DNA of 34,867 nt from positions 1 through 34,867 of the forward strand of contig BTTF01000010.1 in assembly GCA_036244995.1 (NCBI GenBank), read 5' to 3'. Positions within the stretch are counted from its first letter, which is position 1. Each line of letters begins with the position of its first letter. Positions 1-7,568 of the stretch are shown in pieces. The notes under the pieces were generated by a model. It searched no databases. It worked only from the letters and a program-made list of their open reading frames with translations, and was not told the origin of the DNA. The stretch is from BMS3Bbin07 sp036244995. GTDB taxonomy: Bacteria > Nitrospirota > Thermodesulfovibrionia > Thermodesulfovibrionales > JdFR-85. A program made the position numbers and the translations under genes.

Positions 1-326
1 CCCTTGGGAGGGGTCCATGGCCTGAGTCAAGGGATTATAACCTGATGAGGACTCTTTTTAAAAGATTGAAGCCGCCGCTCTTTACACACCCCCTGCCCCC
101 TCTTTTTAGAGGGGAGAGTACATGCTCCCTGTTTTCTCATGGCTGTTTACCTGCTTGCTCGCCTTTCCCTCTTCCCGTTCCGCCCCTTATCTGTAAATCC
201 TCTGCTTTCCCCTCTATCAAGGGGATTAAGGGGTGTGTGACTTTTAAAAACCCTGTTTCTATTTGCCGGTTTAATAATTCCGGTTTAACAATTAATGGTT
301 CACCATAAAGGTGAAGTTCTGTTATT
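1..326. other. Gene-poor left edge
   Basis: I see no convincing gene in this stretch. Frame 1 is open from the window edge and stops at 43-45 (PLGGVHGLSQGIIT), so it could be the last codons of an upstream gene, but 14 residues are too few to judge. An open frame from 45 to 308 has Pro/Leu-rich, low-complexity coding typical of translated C-rich repeats and no ribosome-binding site, so I do not call it. The region is dominated by the inverted-repeat element at 55-250. Bases 307-316 (AAAGGTGAAG) look like the ribosome-binding site of the next gene. Confidence 0.6.
55..250. repeat. 196-bp inverted-repeat element with internal hairpins
   Basis: The outer ends are perfect inverted 10-mers: TTTTTAAAAG at 55-64 and CTTTTAAAAA at 241-250. 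Inside them lie a second inverted pair, ACACACCCC (84-92) and GGGGTGTGT (230-238), and two local hairpins: CCCCTCT-TTTT-AGAGGGG (97-114) and CCCCT-N6-AGGGG (209-224). The arms are C-rich on the left and G-rich on the right, unlike the neighbouring coding DNA. The layout resembles a non-coding MITE or dispersed intergenic palindrome. I see no clear target-site duplication, and no second copy in this window, so mobility is not shown. Confidence 0.6.
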
Positions 327-1151
327 ATGGTTATTATGAAACAGGTCAGGATTGGTAACCAGACGGCCTTCTCTGCCTCGTCTCTGACGCTGCCTTTTGA
401 ATATGCGGTAGCAAACGGTTTTGATGCCTTCGAGTGGTTTCCCGATAAACACGAATCGGGTGGGGGTTGGGATGTAAGCGACATGGGGACCGAGACACGT
501 TGTTATGTCAAAAACACGGCTGTGGCGCACGACATTGCCCTGTCTGTCCATGCATCATTGAAGGCCAATCCCATGATACCTGAAGCCCATGGACTGCTAA
601 TCAATGAATTCGGGTTCGCACAGGATATCGGGGCAACACTGCTTAATCTTCATCTCCATACTGATGAGGGGCTGGATAGTTATGTAAAGGCGATCACCCC
701 GATTGTAATGCTTTCAGCAAAGATCGGCATAAGGCTTTCCATAGAAAACACTCCTCTTACCCCTCCGGATGATTTCAACAGGCTTTTTAGACTCTTCAGG
801 GAGATGGGGGCTGCAAAGGTTGCACACATAGGGATGTGCCTTGATGTAGGGCATGCCAATCTGTGCAATGCAACCCGCAACAACTACCTGGGATTCATTG
901 AGCAGCTCGACCCCCTGGTGCCAGTCATCCATATCCATATGCACGAAAACTATGGCGACTCCGACAGCCATCTGGCGGTCTTTACCGGACCTTCAAGGGA
1001 AGACCCGTCCGGCATACAGGAATTTGTAGAGCTGATGATGAGACGCAGGTTTTCAGGTTCTGTAATACTTGAACAGTGGCCGCAGCCCCACTCGCTGCTC
1101 AACCAGGCTCGCGACAGACTATATCAAATGTTTATTCAGGGAGAAGAGTGA
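327..1151 (+). CDS. Sugar phosphate isomerase/epimerase-like TIM-barrel protein
   Basis: This 274-residue protein has the look of the xylose isomerase-like/AP-endonuclease-2 TIM-barrel superfamily, whose members bind divalent metal and isomerise or epimerise sugars. Candidate metal ligands occur in the expected order along the barrel: His in VHASLKAN and LHLHTDEG, Glu in SIENTP, Asp and His in CLDVGHANLCN, His in VIHIHMHEN, and Glu in VILEQWP near the end. Two starts are possible: ATG at 327, preceded by AAGGTG at 308-313, or ATG at 336. The stop overlaps the start of the GH13 gene by one base (TGATG), so the two are probably translationally coupled. The substrate cannot be told from sequence, though the location suggests a sugar linked to alpha-glucan metabolism. 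Confidence 0.8.
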   Translation: MVIMKQVRIGNQTAFSASSLTLPFEYAVANGFDAFEWFPDKHESGGGWDVSDMGTETRCYVKNTAVAHDIALSVHASLKANPMIPEAHGLLINEFGFAQDIGATLLNLHLHTDEGLDSYVKAITPIVMLSAKIGIRLSIENTPLTPPDDFNRLFRLFREMGAAKVAHIGMCLDVGHANLCNATRNNYLGFIEQLDPLVPVIHIHMHENYGDSDSHLAVFTGPSREDPSGIQEFVELMMRRRFSGSVILEQWPQPHSLLNQARDRLYQMFIQGEE

Positions 1152-2455
1152 TGAGAAAACCTGAGAAGATGATTGTTTACAATCTGTTTCCCTTGCTGTC
1201 GGGACGGTTTACCGAATGGGAGAGCCATCTGGTACGGGCCTCCGGGATGGGATTCAACTGGATATTTGTTAATCCTGTTCACCTTCCCGGCTCCTCCGGC
1301 AGCCTGTATTCAATAAAGAATTACTTCAGCTTTAACCCCCTGCTGATAGATACGCGCACTAAAAAGTCTCCCCGGCAACAGGTGGAAGGGGCCATCAAGA
1401 CTGCGGGGAAACTGGGGCTCAGGATGATGATAGACCTGGTGGTTAACCATTGTGCCGTTGATTCGGACCTGATACAGGAGCACCCTGAATGGTTTCAGTG
1501 GGAGGAAGACGGGAAAGTTGCTCATCCGTTCTGTGATGAAAACGGGAAGAAGGTTGTGTGGAAGGACCTTGCAAGGTTCGACCACAGGAATACACGCGAC
1601 AAGGAGGGGCTTTTTCAGTTCTTCCTTAAGTTGGTAACATTTCTAATCAAGCTCGGCTTCAAGGGATTCCGGTGTGATGCCGCCTATCAGGTCCCAAAAA
1701 GCTTCTGGCAAAGGCTCATTAGTGAGACAAGGGCGATCTATCCGGATGTCCTCTTTTTTGCCGAAACCCTCGGATGTCCGGCAGACCAGACCAGAAAAAC
1801 CGCCGCCGCCGGCTTTGATTATATATTCAACAGCTCCAAATGGTGGGATTTTAACAGTCCCTGGCTGATGGAGCAGTATCACCTTACACGGGAGATAGCC
1901 CCGTCAATAAGTTTTCCGGAAAGCCATGATACAGTGAGGCTCTGCGAGGAACTCCATGGCAATATAACCGGCCTTAAGCAACGATATCTCTTCTCTGCAC
2001 TCTATTCTGCGGGGGTTATGATACCCATAGGATTTGAATTCGGTTTTCGCAAAAAGCTCCATGTGGTCAAAACAAGGCCGGGGGATTGGGAGGAGACCGG
2101 TATTGATCTGACCTCCTTCATAGAAAAGGTCAACAGGATCAAGGAGCAGTATGTAATTTTTCAGGAAGATGCCCCAACCGGGATGCTACCCCATAATAAC
2201 GCCAACATCCTGGTCATGTGGAAGGCATCCACGACTACACATGAAGAGGCCCTCCTTATTCTCAATAAGGACATCCACAACAGACAGCATTTTTATGCAG
2301 ACAGCCTGTATGGATTTGTTCAGGCAAGGGCTCCGCTGAATGATGTATCTCCTGAAAATCCCCTTGACTATATCCCGGAACCGTTTTCATATGAACTGCA
2401 GCCGGGAGAGGGCATCGTGCTTATAACCACGAGAGATCCGGGGCTGGAGGATTGA
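1151..2455 (+). CDS. GH13 alpha-amylase-family glycoside hydrolase or glucanotransferase
   Basis: With ATG at 1151, overlapping the previous stop, the protein is 434 residues. The frame is open further upstream to 1076, but that extension lies inside the preceding gene and reads as a shadow. The four GH13 regions are present: region I DLVVNH (95-100), region II GFRCDAA with the catalytic nucleophile D176, region III FFAETLG with the acid/base E205, and region IV PESHDT with D260. All three catalytic carboxylates are therefore kept. The enzyme is short for an alpha-amylase with accessory domains; what follows the barrel is a small beta-rich tail ending in LQPGEGIVLI. There is no signal peptide, so it should act in the cytosol on glycogen or maltodextrins. 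Hydrolase versus transferase specificity is not decidable here. Confidence 0.85.
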   Translation: MRKPEKMIVYNLFPLLSGRFTEWESHLVRASGMGFNWIFVNPVHLPGSSGSLYSIKNYFSFNPLLIDTRTKKSPRQQVEGAIKTAGKLGLRMMIDLVVNHCAVDSDLIQEHPEWFQWEEDGKVAHPFCDENGKKVVWKDLARFDHRNTRDKEGLFQFFLKLVTFLIKLGFKGFRCDAAYQVPKSFWQRLISETRAIYPDVLFFAETLGCPADQTRKTAAAGFDYIFNSSKWWDFNSPWLMEQYHLTREIAPSISFPESHDTVRLCEELHGNITGLKQRYLFSALYSAGVMIPIGFEFGFRKKLHVVKTRPGDWEETGIDLTSFIEKVNRIKEQYVIFQEDAPTGMLPHNNANILVMWKASTTTHEEALLILNKDIHNRQHFYADSLYGFVQARAPLNDVSPENPLDYIPEPFSYELQPGEGIVLITTRDPGLED

Positions 2456-2488
2456 ATGAGCGGGGTATGTCCTTGAAAAGCCCTGGGG

Positions 2489-3961
2489 TTACTTCTCTCT
2501 GATATATTCATAAATATTCATATAATTCCGGCCGGGATGGTTCCATGAATAGTCGTACCTCATTCCATTCACCATCAAGTCCCTGAAGTATTGCGGATAT
2601 TCATGCCACATACCGATAGCCCTGTGCATGGCGGATTCCAGTCCCTCACGGTTTGCATCATTGAATACATACCCGTTTCGTTCATTATAGGGCTTGTCGG
2701 AATAGTCGGCATCAAAGACGGTATCCTTTAATCCACCTGTTGCCCTTACAATGGGGACGGTGCCGTATTTCATGGCGATCATCTGTGTCAGTCCACATGG
2801 CTCAAACAGGCTTGGCATGACTATCATATCAGCGCCGGCATAAATCAGGTGAGCCAGTTCTTCATTGTATCCTATCTCAAGGTGGCAATCAGGATTATTG
2901 TTTAAATAATGTTTGAGGTGCCGGAAAGAGTCATTGATTCCGGGGTCAGGACTTGAGCCGAGCAGCACAAACTGACAACCGTTATCCAGTGCATAAAAGA
3001 TAGCGTGCTTTATAAGGTCGACCCCTTTCTGGTGGTCCAGCCTGCCTATGTACGAGATGAGGGGTTTGAAATCCTGCCTTAGCAGCAACCGGTGGCGGAG
3101 TGCCTCTTTATTGCCGTATTTGACGTCAAGTCTGTCAATACCGTAATTATACGGTATATAGCAGTCAATTTCAGGGTTCCATACATCGTAATCAATGCCG
3201 TTGAGGACGCCTCCAAACTTTTGGCCATGCACGTGCAGGGTATGGTTGAGGCCGTACCCGAGGTCTGTGTTCTGTATTTCCCAGGCATATCCCGGGGATA
3301 CGGTGGTTACAAAGTTGGAATAAACAATTCCGCCCTTCATCAGATTTATTGCAGAGGGGTTGAAATTGTCCTGAAGACGGTCCTGGCTGAAATAGTAATC
3401 AGTCCGGTTTAAACCGGCCGCACGCAGTATGTGCCCTCCTGTTACGCCCTGATGTTTGAGGTTGTGGAGGGTATAGCAGACACGGGGATGGGTCATGCCC
3501 AGATATTTATATATGTCAAACAGGAGTACAGGCACAAGACCCGTCTGCCAGTCGTGACAGTGGATGATGTCGGGCTGCTTGTTTGACTTCAGCATAAATT
3601 CAAGTGCCGCCCTGCAAAAGAAGGCAAACCGTTCCGGATCATCCTGATGACCATAGTAAATGCCGCGGTTAAAAAAATTATTATGCGAATGGGGTTCGAT
3701 AAAGAAACACCTTCTTCCATGTACGAAGCCGAAGAAGACGGAACAGTGTATCCACTGATCATGAAAAGGGACCCGGAGGTCATGAAATGTCTCCTGAAGC
3801 CCGTAAACATGGTCATATCTCATGCAGTCATACATGGGGAGTATAATCTCGACGGAATTCCCCCTGACCTCAAGCTCACGGCTGAGTCCGAAGACCACAT
3901 CAGCAAGACCGCCAACTTTGGCCACCGGAGCACATTCTGTTGCAACCATGACAATAAACAT
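2489..3961 (-). CDS. glgA: Glycogen synthase (ADP-glucose type, GT5)
   Basis: This 490-residue protein matches bacterial and plant starch/glycogen synthases of family GT5, which add glucose from ADP-glucose to the non-reducing end of an alpha-1,4-glucan. The N-terminal nucleotide-sugar motif reads KVGGLADV at 15-22 (usually KTGGLGDV). The C-terminal GT-B lobe carries YIGRLDHQKG and PSLFEPCGLTQMIAM, with the conserved acidic donor-binding region, followed by ATGGL. The length is normal for the family. The start is chosen for AAGGAA about 7 nt before ATG. The gene is convergent with the GH13 gene (33 bp between stops) and divergent from the DUF4912 gene. No ADP-glucose pyrophosphorylase is in the window, so the donor must come from elsewhere in the genome. 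Confidence 0.95.
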   Translation of the reverse strand: MFIVMVATECAPVAKVGGLADVVFGLSRELEVRGNSVEIILPMYDCMRYDHVYGLQETFHDLRVPFHDQWIHCSVFFGFVHGRRCFFIEPHSHNNFFNRGIYYGHQDDPERFAFFCRAALEFMLKSNKQPDIIHCHDWQTGLVPVLLFDIYKYLGMTHPRVCYTLHNLKHQGVTGGHILRAAGLNRTDYYFSQDRLQDNFNPSAINLMKGGIVYSNFVTTVSPGYAWEIQNTDLGYGLNHTLHVHGQKFGGVLNGIDYDVWNPEIDCYIPYNYGIDRLDVKYGNKEALRHRLLLRQDFKPLISYIGRLDHQKGVDLIKHAIFYALDNGCQFVLLGSSPDPGINDSFRHLKHYLNNNPDCHLEIGYNEELAHLIYAGADMIVMPSLFEPCGLTQMIAMKYGTVPIVRATGGLKDTVFDADYSDKPYNERNGYVFNDANREGLESAMHRAIGMWHEYPQYFRDLMVNGMRYDYSWNHPGRNYMNIYEYIREK

Positions 3962-4216
3962 GTAGTTATTCCTTGAAAAGCTCTGATAAAATTACAGAAA
4001 ACCCTGATTTGTTAACAGCATAGCTAAACTAAAGAGAGTATACCATAAGGAAAAACCTGATACAACATTAATAAAAACAGAGGGGGAGTTTCACTGTTTC
4101 GTACCTCAGGTTGACAGGGACTACAGCCTTTTGTTAGCTTACCACTGGAAAAAAGTTCTTTTTAGAGGTTCAGGAGTTTCTACCCACTTGAAATCAAAAA
4201 AACCCCGGGGTTAATA
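3962..4216. promoter_or_regulatory. Divergent glgA / DUF4912 intergenic region
   Basis: These 255 bp separate two divergently transcribed glucan genes and must carry both promoters. On the plus strand TTGACA (4111-4116) is followed after 18 bp by a weak TAGCTT (4135-4140), a possible promoter for the DUF4912 gene. A perfect 12-bp palindrome, AACCCCGGGGTT (4201-4212), lies just before the DUF4912 ATG, where a Shine-Dalgarno would normally be. I see no known riboswitch. Confidence 0.35.
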
Positions 4217-4795
4217 ATGGAACAAAAGGTCGGGAAAGAGTCTGAAAACAGCCTGGAGGGTAAAGATATTCCCAAAGGCTACAATATTGATACGATTGTA
4301 ATCATGCCGGTTAATGCGGATATGAATTTTGTCTACTGGGAAATAACGGATAAATTACTCAACGGCAGGCTCCGGGAATTAAATATCGGTTCTGCTGAAT
4401 TAATGATAAAAATTTTTGAGAGAGACAGCCGGAAAGAGGTCCGTTCGTTCGAAGTAAAAGGGAGGGTTGGCAAAAACTATATAAAGTATCCGGCATCATT
4501 TAGACCCCTTGTTGCAGAAATAGGGATATTAAAGAATGGCGAATTTTCCATGCTGTTAAAATCAAGGACTGCCCTGGTCCCTTCTTCCGGGACAGCAGGG
4601 GCAGGAGTTGAAGTCTGGATGGAGAAGATAAAAGACCTTGGCGGCACTGTATGGGTATCAGGTAGTGAGGGCCCTCGTGATATGGCATCACCCGGAATTA
4701 CAGAGAGGGCTGCCCTGCAAAACTATTATGAAGAGATCGGAGCAGGCCCTGGAGTTTCTGCTTCCAGCGAAATATTAAGGACCAGGAAATCTTAA
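4217..4795 (+). CDS. DUF4912 domain protein
   Basis: This 192-residue protein fits the DUF4912 family. The recognisable core is VIMPVNADMNFVYWEIT at about 29-45, the hydrophobic-to-Tyr-Trp-Glu strand typical of the family, followed by a basic, beta-rich domain to about residue 130. The C-terminal 60 residues are of low complexity (Gly/Ala/Ser-rich) and probably flexible. There is no signal peptide or membrane segment. The biochemical role of the family is not established. The gene lies 13 bp before the GH57 branching enzyme and divergent from glgA, so a job in alpha-glucan metabolism, perhaps glucan binding or enzyme scaffolding, is a reasonable inference from position only. ATG at 4217 lacks a clean Shine-Dalgarno. 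Confidence 0.75.
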   Translation: MEQKVGKESENSLEGKDIPKGYNIDTIVIMPVNADMNFVYWEITDKLLNGRLRELNIGSAELMIKIFERDSRKEVRSFEVKGRVGKNYIKYPASFRPLVAEIGILKNGEFSMLLKSRTALVPSSGTAGAGVEVWMEKIKDLGGTVWVSGSEGPRDMASPGITERAALQNYYEEIGAGPGVSASSEILRTRKS

Positions 4796-4808
4796 TCCGC
4801 AGAAGATC

Positions 4809-6401
4809 ATGAAAGGATACTGGATTCCTGTACTGCATTCACACCTGCCCTTTGTAAAACATCCCGAATACGACTATTTCTTAGAGGAGCATTGGCTTTT
4901 CGAGGCCATCTCCGAAACATATATCCCCCTGCTTATGAAGATGAAGGAAATGGTTGACGGAAAGATTGATTTCAGATTAACCGTGTCAATAACTCCGCCT
5001 TTGTTGGAGATGCTCTCGGACGAATACCTCACGGAGCAATATGTAAAACACCTGGACAGGCTCATTGAGCTGTCTGAAAAGGAGATTAACAGATTAAACG
5101 ATGACAGGGATTTTCTGCCTGTTGCCTGCTTTTACAACAATAAACTTAAAGAGATAAAGTCTTTTTTTATAGATTTCTTGAATCACAATGTATTAAACGG
5201 TTATCGGTACTTCAGGGATTTGGGGAAGATAGAAATTATCACCTGCGGGGCCACTCACAGTTTTCTGCCCCTGCTTGGTGTAAACCCCAGGGCAGTTGAA
5301 GTTCAGATTAAGGTGGCTGTAGATTCGTATAATAAACATTTCGGGGGGGCACCGGAGGGGATTTGGCTGCCTGAATGTGCTTATTTTGAAGGGCTTGACG
5401 GAGTGCTGGGAAGGTATGGTATAAAGTTTTTCTTTCTGGATTCACACGGATTGATGAATGGCAGGCCCACACCAAAGTATTCAGTTTATGCCCCTGTTTA
5501 CACAATGAATGGGGTAGCGGCATTTGGCAGGGACCCCGAATCCTCCAAACAGGTGTGGGACTCCAGTGAAGGATACCCCGGTGATTTCAATTACCGTGAT
5601 TTTTACAGGGATGTGGGTTTTGACCTCGACTTCGAGTATATTAAACCATACATCAGTCCGGACGGAATCAGGACCTTTACAGGGCTTAAATATTACAGGA
5701 TTACCGGCTCAACCGATATTAAAGAACCCTATGACCCGGCAGCGGCGCATAAAAAAGCCCTGGAGCATGCTGTGCATTTTTACTCTGAAAGAAAAAAACA
5801 GATGGAAACGCTGGGTACCCTTATGAATAGATTCCCGGTAGTGGTCTCACCCTATGATGCTGAGCTTTTTGGACACTGGTGGTTTGAGGGGCCTGATTTC
5901 CTGTACCATCTCTTTTGCGAGATTGATAAAAACAGGTTTATGAAGGCGATAACACCCACGGAATACCTGAGTCTGTATCCGCGAAATCAGGTAATATCTC
6001 CAGGCCCCTCATCCTGGGGTTACGAGGGATATTATGATGTATGGCTTAATGAAGAGAACGACTGGATTTACAGGCATCTGCATTATATGGCCGATACCCT
6101 GGAGGGCCTTGCGAACAGGCATTACAACGAGACTGACCCTGAAAGGGAAAGGGTCCTGAATCAGTTAACCAGGGAATTGCTGCTTGCTCAAAGCAGTGAC
6201 TGGGCATTCCTGATGACAACAAAGACTGCTACGGAATATTCAGCAAAAAGGACAAGGGAGCATATCCTGAACTTCAACAAGTTAGTTGACGGTTTCCGGA
6301 CGAACACCATTGATACAGCATTTCTTGAATGGCTGGAATACAAGAATTCGATATTTGATGAACTGGATTTCAGGGTCTATGCAAGTAAATATGATTCCTG
6401 A
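4809..6401 (+). CDS. GH57 1,4-alpha-glucan branching enzyme
   Basis: This 530-residue protein has the length and motifs of GH57 branching enzymes, which cut an alpha-1,4 chain and re-attach it as an alpha-1,6 branch. The N-terminal motif is HSHLPF (10-15). The nucleophile region reads GIWLPEC with E189, the acid/base region reads SPYDAELFGHWWFEGP with D350, and SSDWAFLM near 462-469 belongs to the C-terminal helical domain that shapes the acceptor site. E189 and D350 are close to the catalytic positions in characterised family members (about E184 and D353 in the Thermus enzyme). There is no signal peptide. It follows DUF4912 in what is probably one transcript and would work with GlgA to make branched glycogen. 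Other GH57 activities (amylopullulanase, 4-alpha-glucanotransferase) are less likely given the length and these motifs. Confidence 0.92.
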   Translation: MKGYWIPVLHSHLPFVKHPEYDYFLEEHWLFEAISETYIPLLMKMKEMVDGKIDFRLTVSITPPLLEMLSDEYLTEQYVKHLDRLIELSEKEINRLNDDRDFLPVACFYNNKLKEIKSFFIDFLNHNVLNGYRYFRDLGKIEIITCGATHSFLPLLGVNPRAVEVQIKVAVDSYNKHFGGAPEGIWLPECAYFEGLDGVLGRYGIKFFFLDSHGLMNGRPTPKYSVYAPVYTMNGVAAFGRDPESSKQVWDSSEGYPGDFNYRDFYRDVGFDLDFEYIKPYISPDGIRTFTGLKYYRITGSTDIKEPYDPAAAHKKALEHAVHFYSERKKQMETLGTLMNRFPVVVSPYDAELFGHWWFEGPDFLYHLFCEIDKNRFMKAITPTEYLSLYPRNQVISPGPSSWGYEGYYDVWLNEENDWIYRHLHYMADTLEGLANRHYNETDPERERVLNQLTRELLLAQSSDWAFLMTTKTATEYSAKRTREHILNFNKLVDGFRTNTIDTAFLEWLEYKNSIFDELDFRVYASKYDS

Positions 6402-6577
6402 TCCCTCGAGTTGCGATGCAGAGATGGAAGTTGACACGTTTTCTATCTGCAATCATGCGGATTCCCTACGGAAAGCAATTCTTTCAGGTTTTTTTTTATA
6501 ATACAAACGTTTTACATATTATATTTTCTGTTATAAAAGGGTCTTGTACAAAATATATACATAAGGGAGGTATAAAA
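6402..6577 (+). promoter_or_regulatory. trpS upstream region with candidate -10 elements
   Basis: A perfect TATAAT lies at 6497-6502 but has no good -35 partner. A second candidate pairs TTTACA (6512-6517) with TATAAA (6533-6538) at 15 bp spacing. AAGGGAGG at 6563-6570 is a strong Shine-Dalgarno placed 7 nt before TTG at 6578. I see no terminator hairpin after the branching-enzyme gene, so read-through is possible. Confidence 0.35.
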
Positions 6578-7561
6578 TTGGAGAGGGTTTTAAGCGGCAT
6601 GCAGCCAAGCGGATATCTGCATATAGGAAACCTGATGGGGGCACTGCATAACTGGGTCAGATTACAGGATGAGTACGAGTGTTTTTACTTTGTTGCAGAC
6701 TGGCATGCCCTCACTACCAACTACGCCAACCCATCGGTCATAAAGAAATACACTGCTGATCTGCTGCTGAATTTCCTTGCTGCAGGTCTCGACCCCGACA
6801 AATGCACTATCTTTGTGCAGTCCAAAGTGCTTGAGCATGCAGAACTCCACGTCCTCCTGAGCATGATAACCCCTCTGGGCTGGCTTGAGAGGGTGCCTAC
6901 CTACAAGGAGAAGAAAGAGGAGATCAGGAACAGGGACCTCGGCACTTATGGATTCCTTGGGTATCCCGTCCTGCAATCCGCCGATATATTAATCTACAGG
7001 GCCGGATATGTCCCGGTCGGTATAGACCAGGTGCCGCACCTTGAGATAACGAGGGAGATTGCAAGGAGGTTCGCTTTTCTTTACAAAAATGATGCCCTGA
7101 TAGAGCCGGAACCCCTGCTTGCGGAATTTCCAAAGGTCACAGGGCTGGATGGCAGAAAGATGTCAAAGAGTTATGACAACGCCATATACCTGAACGATCC
7201 GCCGGAGGTTGTGGAGAAGAAGATACTCACCATGGTGACTGATACGCAGAGGATGAGGAGGACTGACCCGGGAGACCCTGAAAAATCCCCAGTGTTTCAG
7301 TTGCACAGGATATTCTCTTCAAAAGATGAGATTGAGGAGGTGGCTAAGGGGTGCAGGGAGGCCAGCATAGGGTGTATAGACTGCAAGAAGATACTTATAA
7401 GGAATATCTTTGAGGTCCTTGAGCCTATATGGACAAAAAGGAGAGAGCTTTCTGAAAAACCGGAATTAGTGGAGGAGATAGTCGCCTCCGGCGTGCAGAA
7501 GGCAACCCGGGTGGCAAGGGAGACCATGACTGTGGTGAAAGAGACCCTTGGACTGTATTAA
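6578..7561 (+). CDS. trpS: Tryptophanyl-tRNA synthetase
   Basis: This class I aminoacyl-tRNA synthetase charges tRNA-Trp. I place the start at TTG 6578, because AAGGGAGG sits 7 nt upstream and the resulting 327 residues begin as the family does (ERVLSGMQPSGYLHIGN). Upstream in-frame ATGs would add 54 residues of unrelated sequence. The ATP-binding signatures are both present: HIGN at 15-18 (HIGH class) and KMSKS at 194-198. GYPVLQSADIL and GIDQVPHLEITREIA are typical TrpRS stretches of the Trp-binding core. The gene is convergent with hisC, with 7 bp between the stops and no visible terminator. Confidence 0.96.
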   Translation: MERVLSGMQPSGYLHIGNLMGALHNWVRLQDEYECFYFVADWHALTTNYANPSVIKKYTADLLLNFLAAGLDPDKCTIFVQSKVLEHAELHVLLSMITPLGWLERVPTYKEKKEEIRNRDLGTYGFLGYPVLQSADILIYRAGYVPVGIDQVPHLEITREIARRFAFLYKNDALIEPEPLLAEFPKVTGLDGRKMSKSYDNAIYLNDPPEVVEKKILTMVTDTQRMRRTDPGDPEKSPVFQLHRIFSSKDEIEEVAKGCREASIGCIDCKKILIRNIFEVLEPIWTKRRELSEKPELVEEIVASGVQKATRVARETMTVVKETLGLY

Positions 7562-7568
7562 TCTCAAG

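Noticed and set aside
45..308. Open frame across the left-edge repeat
   Set aside because: Its product is Pro/Leu-rich translation of C-rich inverted repeats, with no ribosome site and no family resemblance.
137..484. Minus-strand open frame overlapping the sugar isomerase start
   Set aside because: It runs over the repeat and the 5' end of a well-supported gene on the other strand, and its sequence resembles no family.
1076..1150. Longer N terminus for the GH13 gene
   Set aside because: The extra 25 codons lie inside the preceding gene; the TGATG overlap at 1149-1153 gives a normal start.
6431..6436. TTGACA upstream of trpS as a -35 box
   Set aside because: No acceptable -10 lies 16-18 bp downstream.
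6416..6577. Longer N terminus for trpS
   Set aside because: The added 54 residues are not part of the family, and a strong Shine-Dalgarno points to TTG 6578.
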